Shown: piece after piece, positions 6,624-12,381 of the stretch | Layout of the letters: the number at the start of each line of letters is the position of its first letter | How positions within the stretch are numbered: the stretch's first letter is position 1 | Assembly (NCBI GenBank): GCA_002327305.1 | Contig: DCUZ01000081.1 | Span: 1-12,403 of the forward strand | Source: Holophagales bacterium UBA2201 | Lineage (GTDB): Bacteria > Acidobacteriota > Thermoanaerobaculia > UBA2201 | Length of the DNA stretch: 12,403 nucleotides | Reading direction: 5' to 3' | Notes under the pieces: generated by a model | The model's database searches: none | What the model saw: the letters and a program-made list of their open reading frames with translations, nothing else | What the model was told of the DNA's origin: nothing | Program-made: the position numbers and the translations under genes

Positions 6624-7685
6624 ATGAACAATGGCAGGCGTCTGTTCTTCTTCGGAGCCATAACAGCCGCTGCTTTATTGTCCGGACTTGTTTTCGCGAA
6701 ACTATGGGAATCAAGCCAAATTAGAAAGCTGAAGTTGACAAGCGCGAAGCTCTATTGGACGGCCAATTGTCTTGAACATTACTTCAGACAGCATGCAAGC
6801 TATCCACAACCCGGGCATCAAGGGGCATTTTCAGCCGTTTCAAATGAATTGCAAATTGAATACCCCGAATTCCTTTGGGCCCTGGACGGAATGGATGGGT
6901 GGGGCCGCCCCATCCAATACTCATGCTCGTTCGACGGATTACTCTATTGGATTATTTCCCCTGGGGCGGACGGGGTAGTGGAGATCAAGTGCGACTTCTC
7001 ATTCCCGTGGCCCGGAAAGATCAGGTTAACGCGAGACCGTGATGAGGACATTGCTTGCTTCACGGGCTTTCCCGCTCAATGGCCCGATGGGTACTCTGTC
7101 TTTGAGCCGCCTGGGATCCTGAATCGTCACAACCTTATCCGTGACCTCTACGCCATTGATTCTGCCCTGTCCATTGAAATGGCCCCCTCCCGATTGAAGA
7201 AGAAAGGGGAGTTACTGACGCGGCTTGGGCTATTTCTGCAAGCAAAACAGATCTTTCGAATCCTACTTGAATTGGATACTAAGAATGCGGATCTCCTTTG
7301 CCAGATTGCAGAAATCGAGTTTCATCTTGGAGACCACTCAAATGCCGTTCTCAGCGCCGATACCGCACTACAACAAAGCCCAGATATTGCTAAAGCGTGG
7401 TATTTCAAAGGTCTTTCGCTCTATGGGTTAAAGAACAAGGAGGAAGCCCGGAAGGCGTTAGGGCAGGCGGTTGCATTGGATGTGACATTTCACCAACGAG
7501 CATGGAAAGACCTAGGGCGGGTCGAACCGTATCAGCTGGAACTTTGGAAATTTATGAACACAATCCCTGCCGAAGGGAAGGAAATCCGGGCATCTTGTAC
7601 CCTCGTCGGGCCAGAGCAAAGGGCGGAAGACAGAAGAGGGCGTGGTATGCTATTAGACTATGAGAGGAATGAAAATGCGCGCTGA
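6624..7685 (+). CDS. Membrane-anchored pseudopilin-like protein with TPR repeats
   Basis: A 353-residue protein of no known function. A membrane segment at about residues 8-25 is followed by a helix and CLEHYFRQHASYPQPG (49-64), which resembles the end of a type IV pilin/GspG first helix. DGWGRPIQYSCSFDG (91-105) and YWIISPGADG (108-117) match the GspG-like core pattern DxWGxxxxY…S.GxDG. EDIACFTG follows at 141-148. The prepilin peptidase motif GFTLxE is absent, so it is probably not a processed pilin. Residues ~190-295 look like about three TPR units (for example AKAWYFKGLSLYGLKNKEEA). GAGGA at 6611-6615 supports the ATG. Base composition is about half GC and codon use differs strongly from the flanking genes, which suggests acquisition. 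It sits between the two hemD 3' copies. A relative of its pseudopilin-like part lies at 8230-8997. Confidence 0.75.
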   Translation: MNNGRRLFFFGAITAAALLSGLVFAKLWESSQIRKLKLTSAKLYWTANCLEHYFRQHASYPQPGHQGAFSAVSNELQIEYPEFLWALDGMDGWGRPIQYSCSFDGLLYWIISPGADGVVEIKCDFSFPWPGKIRLTRDRDEDIACFTGFPAQWPDGYSVFEPPGILNRHNLIRDLYAIDSALSIEMAPSRLKKKGELLTRLGLFLQAKQIFRILLELDTKNADLLCQIAEIEFHLGDHSNAVLSADTALQQSPDIAKAWYFKGLSLYGLKNKEEARKALGQAVALDVTFHQRAWKDLGRVEPYQLELWKFMNTIPAEGKEIRASCTLVGPEQRAEDRRGRGMLLDYERNENAR

Positions 7686-7695
7686 AGTAAGGAGA

Positions 7696-7721
7696 ATAAA
7701 TAGGTGACTGTCCCTATTTAT
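7696..7721 (+). repeat. Palindromic element, left copy of a 23-bp inverted repeat
   Basis: ATAAATAGG (7696-7704) and CCTATTTAT (7713-7721) make a perfect 9-bp stem around loop TGACTGTC. Positions 7699-7721 are the exact reverse complement of 9075-9097. The element ends one base before the second hemD copy begins. From memory, similar AGGTGACTGTCCCTATTT-type palindromes accompany REP-associated (Y1/RAYT-type) transposases in several phyla, but no such gene is in the window. Confidence 0.85.
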
Positions 7722-7722
7722 C

Positions 7723-7942
7723 CGGGAAGCTTCTCGAGTCCGCCACCGACCTCCTCTGCTTCGCCCCCTCGCAGGTGGAGGTCCTGATGGAGTGGACCGA
7801 TGGCCACCTCCCTCCGCATCTAAAGCTCTGGGCCGTGGGGAAGACCACCCTGCGCGCCTTCCCCGACGACCGGGAAGCCCGCGCCCTGGCGGCGGCGAGG
7901 GTGGAGGCGTTTGTGGAGGCGCTCAAAAAGGCTGAAGGATGA
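7723..7942 (+). pseudogene. Truncated second copy of the hemD 3' end
   Basis: This is a direct duplicate of the last 217 bp of hemD (copy A, 6321-6537). It lacks the first ~160 codons and has no start codon or RBS of its own, so it should not make HemD. The hemD frame is nevertheless intact down to a TGA at 7940-7942. The predicted tail, RVEAFVEALKKAEG, differs from the RVEAFIEMLKAEG of the intact gene by conservative changes and one extra Lys. Its 5' edge abuts the 7696-7721 palindrome. It may be the original hemD end left behind by an insertion, or a transplanted end from another allele. Confidence 0.9.
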
Positions 7943-8032
7943 AGGAAGAAGGCGGAAGCTGGAAGCTGGAAGCTAGAAGTTGGAAGCTGGAAGCCAGAAG
8001 CCGGAAGTTGGAAGCCGGAAACTGGAAATTGG
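7928..8032 (+). repeat. Array of 15 tandem 7-bp units after the hemD fragment
   Basis: Fifteen heptamers lie in unbroken register: AAGGCTG, AAGGATG, AAGGAAG and AAGGCGG, then AAGCTGG-type units with variants such as AAGTTGG, AAGCCGG and AAATTGG. The array starts inside the final codons of the hemD fragment. Most changes are transitions (C/T and A/G). The unit type resembles the array after intact hemD but is longer and more diverged. The following stretch, 8033-8095, shows nothing that I recognise. Confidence 0.93.
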
Positions 8033-8095
8033 CTTAGGGAGGACCGAGACCGTGAATTGCAGTCGCTTTCGTAAGCAGCATCGGAAGTCAGAATC

Positions 8096-8108
8096 AATAG
8101 GAGACTGT
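8096..8108 (+). repeat. Degenerate inner copy of the palindrome half (left)
   Basis: AATAGGAGACTGT matches 12 of 13 bases of the 7699-7711 half of the outer palindrome (AATAGGTGACTGT), in the same orientation. The second half of the palindrome is missing. Together with 8983-8992 it brackets the pseudopilin-like gene. Confidence 0.5.
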
Positions 8109-8229
8109 GAGCTTGTTGAGAAAGACCAATCCTGCAAAGTGCGAAGTAATAGCCCGTTTCTTTTCAATAATCATTTGCAGAGCAATGGTTATTTCAACGG
8201 CCCCAATGTCCCAATTGCCGCAAGCTGAC

Positions 8230-8997
8230 ATGAATAAGCTATCCAAGGTTCGTTGGCTGGCTCTATCAATAAGTTGCGCTTCTTTTATCCTTATATTTAT
8301 CCTTATTTTTTTCTTATCTTTATTTGATCGCCCCATTGGCATCTGGTTTAGCTGGTCAATTCTGATCCTCTTCTATGCTATTGCCACTATGGCCTCCGCT
8401 TCATTCCTTATTCAGATAGCGGAAATTCTCATTCAACGGGATCAATCTGTATTTGGATTGATCTTGGGCTTGATTTTACCTATTGGGCTGGTTGTGCCTG
8501 CGGTAATCGCCATTCCTAATTGCCATGTAGCGCTTTCGCGTGGTCGCGATACCAATACTGTAGTGATCATGATGGGATACCGCCATGCGTTAGAAGGATA
8601 TTACAAAAGGAATGGGCACTATCCTTTACCCTCCTATTATGGCCCTATGTCAGACATATTAATAGAACTGAGGTCATATGATCCTCTTCTAAAGGAACGA
8701 GACGGGTGGGGGCATTTATTGATTTATCGATGCTTGCCTGATGGCGAAAAATATATGTTGATTTCTACCGGCAAAGATGAGATCGCCAATGAATCCTATG
8801 CACTCGGTGATCCAGAAAGTTATCATCGAATGAATGAGACTCCGGGAATGGATTGGGTGATGGTTAATGGGGAATTCTTCTGTTGGTTGGAAGGGCGGGA
8901 TTATAGTTCTTCGATTTACACAGAGCATGAGAAACTGATCGCTTCGAAAAAGGCAAGTCAATCCCAACAAGGAATAAAAGGCCAGTCACCTAAATGA
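8230..8997 (+). CDS. Three-TM protein with pseudopilin-like C-terminal domain
   Basis: A 255-residue protein of unknown function. Three hydrophobic segments lie at about residues 10-32, 37-62 and 74-97. Then comes YRHALEGYYKRNGHYPLP (118-135), like the end of a pilin helix, followed by DGWGHLLIYRC (158-168), YMLISTGKDE (175-184) and WVMVNGEFFCW (209-219). This is the same order of motifs as in the protein at 6624-7685. ATG 8230 is preferred because the first membrane helix follows directly, but it has no Shine-Dalgarno sequence. An in-frame GTG at 8107 has AGGAG three bases upstream and would add 41 residues. The gene is AT-rich compared with all flanking conserved genes, a sign of transfer. 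Its last codons (ending QSPK) fall in a partial palindrome copy. Convergent with the HAD gene. Confidence 0.65.
   Translation: MNKLSKVRWLALSISCASFILIFILIFFLSLFDRPIGIWFSWSILILFYAIATMASASFLIQIAEILIQRDQSVFGLILGLILPIGLVVPAVIAIPNCHVALSRGRDTNTVVIMMGYRHALEGYYKRNGHYPLPSYYGPMSDILIELRSYDPLLKERDGWGHLLIYRCLPDGEKYMLISTGKDEIANESYALGDPESYHRMNETPGMDWVMVNGEFFCWLEGRDYSSSIYTEHEKLIASKKASQSQQGIKGQSPK
8983..8992 (-). repeat. Degenerate inner copy of the palindrome half (right)
   Basis: CAGTCACCTA is identical to 9086-9095 of the right outer repeat and inverted relative to 8096-8108. It overlaps the last codons of the pseudopilin-like gene. A ten-base match is short, so it is weaker than the outer pair. Confidence 0.4.
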
Positions 8998-9018
8998 CAA
9001 TACAAACGGCTTATAATA

Positions 9019-9034
9019 TGCATGCTGGCATGCA
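9019..9034. other. Perfect short palindrome TGCATGC-TG-GCATGCA
   Basis: Two 7-bp arms with a 2-nt centre lie in the 69-nt gap between the convergent genes, two bases after a TATAAT (9012-9017). There is no T-run after it, so terminator function is unproven. It could be a protein-binding site or part of a mobile-element end. Confidence 0.45.
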
Positions 9035-9064
9035 CAGTGCCCGTCATGCCGTTCCCGTCCTTCA

Positions 9065-9097
9065 CCCTATTTGAATAAATAGGGACAGTCACCTATT
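9065..9097. repeat. Right copy of the 23-bp inverted repeat with a second hairpin
   Basis: Positions 9075-9097 are the exact reverse complement of 7699-7721. CCCTATTT (9065-9072) and AAATAGGG (9077-9084) form an 8-bp stem with a GAAT loop. The AATAGG at 9078-9083 can instead pair with CCTATT at 9092-9097, so two exclusive hairpins share a strand. The HAD stop codon (9067-9069, minus strand) lies inside the element. Confidence 0.85.
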
Positions 9098-9780
9098 AAA
9101 TTTCCAGGCAGACCAGATGAACGGGTCGGGTAGGGGGAGCCTCCCAGCGTCCCAGCCTCCCAGCGTCCCAGCCGATACAATAAAATTCCCATCCCCATCA
9201 ATTCACGCTCCAGCGCCTCCGGCGCAGTGAACTGGACCGCCTGAAACCCCAGCGCCCGCGCCGCCTCGACGAACTCCGGGATGTCGTCGGTGTAGGCGCA
9301 CGCTTCGGCGGGCAGGTCGAGCTTGGCGAGCATGTCCTTGAAAATGGCCGGGTCGGGCTTCATGGCGCCCACCTCGTAGGAGAGGGTGACGGCGTCGAAG
9401 AGTTGGAAAACCGCCGATTCCCGAATACCGTGGAGGAAGTGCCACTCGCTGGTGTTGGAGAGGAGGCCCAGCCGGACGCGGCCGTGGAGGCGCCGGATGA
9501 GGGCGTGGGTCCCGTCGATCGGGGTGAAGATGCGGCAGAAGGCCGTGATGAACTCTTCTTCCGTGCAGGAGAGTTCCAGGATGCGGGAGGCCTCGGCGAA
9601 AAACTCCTTCGAGGTGACCTGCCCCGTCTCGTAGCGGATCCCCAGATCGGAGTTCGCCAGCAGGGCGACCGCGAGCTCTTTGGCCGGGAGCGTCGAATGG
9701 GGGACCAGGTTCTCCACGATCCGGCGCGGCTCGAACCGGGCGACCACGTTGCCGAAATCGAAGACGACCGCCTCTACCAT
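9067..9780 (-). CDS. HAD-superfamily hydrolase, YihX-like, with a repeat-derived tail
   Basis: A 237-residue haloacid-dehalogenase-like hydrolase, probably a phosphatase for a sugar phosphate or similar small substrate. Motif I is VVFDFGNV with nucleophile Asp8. The usual second Asp is Gly, as in the DxGN type seen in YihX-like and epoxide-hydrolase N-terminal HADs. Motif II is LLSNTSEWHF at 106-115, motif III is Lys141 in GAMKPDPAIF, and motif IV is AYTDDIPEFVEAARALGF at 162-179. The core ends near residue 203. The last ~35 residues are encoded by an 8-bp repeat array and then by the 23-bp inverted repeat (NLIGDCPYLFK). The start is ATG 9780, because the frame further upstream reads only shadow sequence of the metallopeptidase gene. 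That start overlaps the metallopeptidase stop by 7 nt, so translation is coupled. Confidence 0.9.
   Translation of the reverse strand: MVEAVVFDFGNVVARFEPRRIVENLVPHSTLPAKELAVALLANSDLGIRYETGQVTSKEFFAEASRILELSCTEEEFITAFCRIFTPIDGTHALIRRLHGRVRLGLLSNTSEWHFLHGIRESAVFQLFDAVTLSYEVGAMKPDPAIFKDMLAKLDLPAEACAYTDDIPEFVEAARALGFQAVQFTAPEALERELMGMGILLYRLGRWEAGTLGGSPYPTRSSGLPGNLIGDCPYLFK
9140..9171 (-). repeat. Four 8-bp units at the 3' end of the HAD gene
   Basis: On the coding (minus) strand the units alternate CTGGGACG and CTGGGAGG, four in register. They are close relatives of the CTGGAAGG units after hemC and after the M20 gene, again with the purine-rich strand as the coding strand. They are translated as part of the tail, RWEAGTLGG. 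Confidence 0.85.
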
Positions 9781-11120
9781 TTTCGCAGGGCCTTCCAGAG
9801 GGCGCGGTCCACCCCCTCGATGGGGCCGAACCGGACGGTGAAGGCCGATTGGGCGGGCCGGCCCGCGCGGAGATCGCGGATGTAATCGAGGAAGGCGGGG
9901 GCGGGGCGGGCGGGATCGTCCCCCAGAAGGAGGCGCGTCAGCGCCCACGCGGAGGCGTAGAAGCGCTGGAGTTCCCCCCCGTTCAGGTCCTCCTCGGGAG
10001 ACCACCGGTCGAAGATCAGGCCGGGGACCAGGCGCCCCCTGAGGGCCCTCTGCCGGTCCCAGAGGTAGACCTGATGGAGGCGTGAACGGGCCGTCCATGC
10101 CCTTCCCGTGCGGCGGTCGAGGAACTCTTTCCGCTCGACGGTCCCGAAAGCCATCCGCCCCGTCTCGTCGATGCGCGAACCGGCGAAGACTTCCGCCAGC
10201 CCTTCATTGAGCCAGACCGGAGCGGTCGTCCGGGGAAGGAGGAGCTCGCGGACCAGGGCGTGGACCTGCTCGTGGATGAGGATCTCGCGGGTGCGGTAGA
10301 GGTGCCCCTGTCCGGTGGAGGCGCTCAGGAGCCGCAGGGTCCCCAGATAGGCGCCGTCGGCCCAGCGGGGGACCCCGAGGGCCGACTGGAACTCCGCCAG
10401 GTCTTGGGGACGGCGGAAAAGGTAGGCATGGGTGACGGGGACGGCGGGGGTCTGCGGCATCAGGGGGGCGAACACCCGGACGAACTCCACGGGGACGGCC
10501 TTCAGAACGGCGAGGCAGAAATCGACGGTCGCCGCGTCGGGTTCGTCCGTCACCATCGTCAGCGGCCCATCCCGGACCTCGTGCAGGGCGGCCGGGTCCA
10601 TCAGCGAGCGGGCTTTTGCGTCCAGTTCTGCGCGAAACCGCTCCACGGTGACCTCGCGGCCGTCGGGGGTGGACACCAGGGGAACCGGCGGGGCGGCGTC
10701 GAGGCGGATGCGGGGGCGGGGGAGGTCGGGGAGGTCCTCGTAATACTGCCCGCCGCGGGGGAGGTCGTCGGGGTAGCGGTACTCCTCCGGCGGGGGATGA
10801 TACAGGGGCCAGACGAAGATGTGGCGATAGGTGCATGCGACCGGTTTCCCATTCCGTTCCGCCGGCCGGGCCCGCCCCCCCTCCAACTGGGCGCGGAAAA
10901 ACTCCACGACGGCCCCCACCTCGCCGGGGGGAAGGTTCTCCTGGCTTTCGAACGCCACCTGCCCGATGAGGCCGTCGGCGGCGATGGCCATGGTGAGGGT
11001 GAGTTTGGCGTCCACCCGGTGGCGAAGGTCCTCCCGGACCGCGGCGGGGGGATATTCCACGCGCGGGATGGCGGGGGCGGTGAATTCCAACGCGAACAGC
11101 AGGGCGAACAGGGGCGCCAT
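9774..11120 (-). CDS. Exported TonB-C-like / gluzincin (peptidase-MA-like) metallopeptidase
   Basis: A 448-residue protein with a short hydrophobic N-terminus (MAPLFALLFALEFTAPA) that could be a signal peptide without a basic n-region. Residues ~20-106 resemble a TonB C-terminal fold: VEYPPAAVRED, then LTLTMAIAADGLIGQVAF, then ARPAERNGKPV and HIFVWPLY. Residues ~270-400 form a zinc metallopeptidase domain. It has HEQVH at 283-287 as the HExxH site and WLNEGLAE at 303-310 supplying the glutamate ligand, as in DUF1570/peptidase-MA-like proteins. FYASAWALTRLLL at 387-399 follows. The substrate is unknown and I infer action outside the cytoplasm. The start is ATG 11120, just behind a perfect TATAAT. 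The stop overlaps the HAD start codon region, giving a two-gene operon. The pairing of the two domains is unusual in my experience. Confidence 0.82.
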   Translation of the reverse strand: MAPLFALLFALEFTAPAIPRVEYPPAAVREDLRHRVDAKLTLTMAIAADGLIGQVAFESQENLPPGEVGAVVEFFRAQLEGGRARPAERNGKPVACTYRHIFVWPLYHPPPEEYRYPDDLPRGGQYYEDLPDLPRPRIRLDAAPPVPLVSTPDGREVTVERFRAELDAKARSLMDPAALHEVRDGPLTMVTDEPDAATVDFCLAVLKAVPVEFVRVFAPLMPQTPAVPVTHAYLFRRPQDLAEFQSALGVPRWADGAYLGTLRLLSASTGQGHLYRTREILIHEQVHALVRELLLPRTTAPVWLNEGLAEVFAGSRIDETGRMAFGTVERKEFLDRRTGRAWTARSRLHQVYLWDRQRALRGRLVPGLIFDRWSPEEDLNGGELQRFYASAWALTRLLLGDDPARPAPAFLDYIRDLRAGRPAQSAFTVRFGPIEGVDRALWKALRKW

Positions 11121-11127
11121 TCATGCT

Positions 11128-11133
11128 ATTATA
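11128..11133 (-). promoter_or_regulatory. -10 box of the metallopeptidase-HAD operon
   Basis: On the minus strand this reads TATAAT, a perfect consensus, seven bases before ATG 11120. A start at the normal distance would fall at about 11121-11122, giving a leaderless or nearly leaderless mRNA. A possible TTGATG -35 lies 19 nt upstream, which is longer than optimal spacing. Confidence 0.6.
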
Positions 11134-11145
11134 AAAGAACTTTTA
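11132..11145. promoter_or_regulatory. Operator-like palindrome in the divergent promoter region
   Basis: TAAAAG-AA-CTTTTA has perfect 6-bp arms. It overlaps the minus-strand -10 box and lies 22 nt before the M20 start codon. In that position a bound regulator could affect both directions. It could also simply be AT-rich promoter DNA. Confidence 0.35.
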
Positions 11146-11167
11146 AATCCCCCATCAAGGAGTCCGT

Positions 11168-12367
11168 ATGGACAAGGTCCGCGAATTTATCGTCAAGATG
11201 ACCAAGGAGATCGTCGCTGAACGCACCGTCAACTACAACCCCGCCGACTTCCCCGCCGGGGCCGGACCGGACGGGATGACCATGCCCGGCGAGGAGATCA
11301 AGGTCACCCGCATCCTGGAACAATACCTCAAGGCCGCGAAGATCCCCTACAAGTCCCACGCCAGGGTCCCCAAGCGGCCCAATCTGCTGGCCACCGTCGG
11401 GAAGAACAAGCCCGGGTTCAAGAAGTTCCTGGTGGTCCTCCACACCGACACCGTCCCCTCCGGCGTGCGGGAGGACTGGTCCTTCGACCCCTTCAAGCCC
11501 TTCGAAAAGAACGGCAAGCTTTTCGGCCGCGGCGTCCTGGACAACAAGGGCCCGCTGGCCGCCTCCTTCGCCACGCTGAAGATGATGAAGGAGATCGAGA
11601 GTGACATCCAGGGGCAGTTCATCTTCGCCGCCTGCGCGGACGAGGAGGTGGAGGCCGGGTTCGGGCTGGACTGGCTCCTGGAGAAGAAGCTGGTCAAGTG
11701 CACCGACGCCCTCATCCCCGACATCGCCGGCTGCATGAAGACCATCAACATCGCCGAGAAGGGGCGCTCGCTGGCCAAGGTGCGGTTCAAGGGCGTCGCG
11801 GCCCACGCCATGGACCCCAGCAAGGGGGTCAGCGCCATCTATTCCGCCGCCCGGTTCCTGGCCGCCCTGGAGAAGGGCTTCCAGTTCACCCACCGCAAGC
11901 ACCCCGTTCTCGACCCGCCCACCTTCAACCCCGGCCTTATCAAGGGGGGCGAGGCCACGAACGCGGTGCCGGCCTCCTGTGAGGTCTCCGTCGATATCCG
12001 GCTCCTCCCGGGGATGACGGAGAAGAAGATGCAGGCCGAACTGCTGGCCCTGGCGAAAAAGGTAAAGCTCCCCCGTTCCACCGTCACCGTGGAGCTGACG
12101 GGCACCATCCCGCCGTCGGAGGTCCCCGCGACAGCCCCCATCGTCAAGCTCATCCGCGAGGTCGCCCCGGAGGCCAAGACCATCGGGAGCGGCGGCATCA
12201 CCTTCGCCAAGTTCCTGGTCCTCGAGGGGATCCAGGCCGTGGGCTGGGCCCCGGGCGATGAGCGCACCTACCACAAGCCCGACGAAGAGATCGACATCGC
12301 CGAGCTGGTCACCTATTCGGACCGGCTGTTCACGCTGTCGAAGAAGATCTGTAATCTGCCGGCGTAG
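11168..12367 (+). CDS. M20-family metallopeptidase (ArgE/DapE/dipeptidase type)
   Basis: A 399-residue cytoplasmic di-zinc hydrolase of the M20 family, which includes DapE, ArgE, dipeptidases and carboxypeptidases. Ligand and catalytic motifs are in order: HTDTVPSG with His92 and Asp94, GRGVLDNKGPLAA with bridging Asp125, ADEEVEAG with Glu159/Glu160, IPD with Asp185 as the probable fourth ligand, and TYHKPDE with His369. The dimerisation or lid domain starts after KGRSLAKVRFKGVAAHAM (198-215) and includes His213. GGEATNAVPASCEVSVDIRL at 260-279 is also typical. AAGGAG at 11157-11162 supports the ATG. No signal peptide is seen. The substrate cannot be told from sequence; no lysine or arginine biosynthesis gene is nearby, so a peptidase role is as likely as DapE or ArgE. 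Confidence 0.93.
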   Translation: MDKVREFIVKMTKEIVAERTVNYNPADFPAGAGPDGMTMPGEEIKVTRILEQYLKAAKIPYKSHARVPKRPNLLATVGKNKPGFKKFLVVLHTDTVPSGVREDWSFDPFKPFEKNGKLFGRGVLDNKGPLAASFATLKMMKEIESDIQGQFIFAACADEEVEAGFGLDWLLEKKLVKCTDALIPDIAGCMKTINIAEKGRSLAKVRFKGVAAHAMDPSKGVSAIYSAARFLAALEKGFQFTHRKHPVLDPPTFNPGLIKGGEATNAVPASCEVSVDIRLLPGMTEKKMQAELLALAKKVKLPRSTVTVELTGTIPPSEVPATAPIVKLIREVAPEAKTIGSGGITFAKFLVLEGIQAVGWAPGDERTYHKPDEEIDIAELVTYSDRLFTLSKKICNLPA

Positions 12368-12372
12368 CCGGC
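12358..12372 (+). other. Hairpin at the M20 stop codon
   Basis: GCCGGC (12358-12363) and GCCGGC (12367-12372) flank GTA and enclose the TAG stop. There is no T-run, so it is at best a weak termination signal. Confidence 0.3.
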
Positions 12373-12381
12373 GGCAATAAG

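Noticed and set aside
7723..7942. Second functional hemD gene
   Set aside because: Only the last third is present, with no start codon or RBS. Both flanks are repeat elements.
7696..9097. A complete insertion sequence
   Set aside because: The inverted repeats are real, but no transposase or integrase lies between them and no flanking target duplication is visible. I therefore report it only as a possible non-autonomous unit.
9781..10098. Upstream extension of the HAD reading frame to 10098
   Set aside because: These ~106 codons overlap the metallopeptidase catalytic gene in another frame and read as Pro/Arg/Gly-rich shadow. Motif I starts right after ATG 9780.
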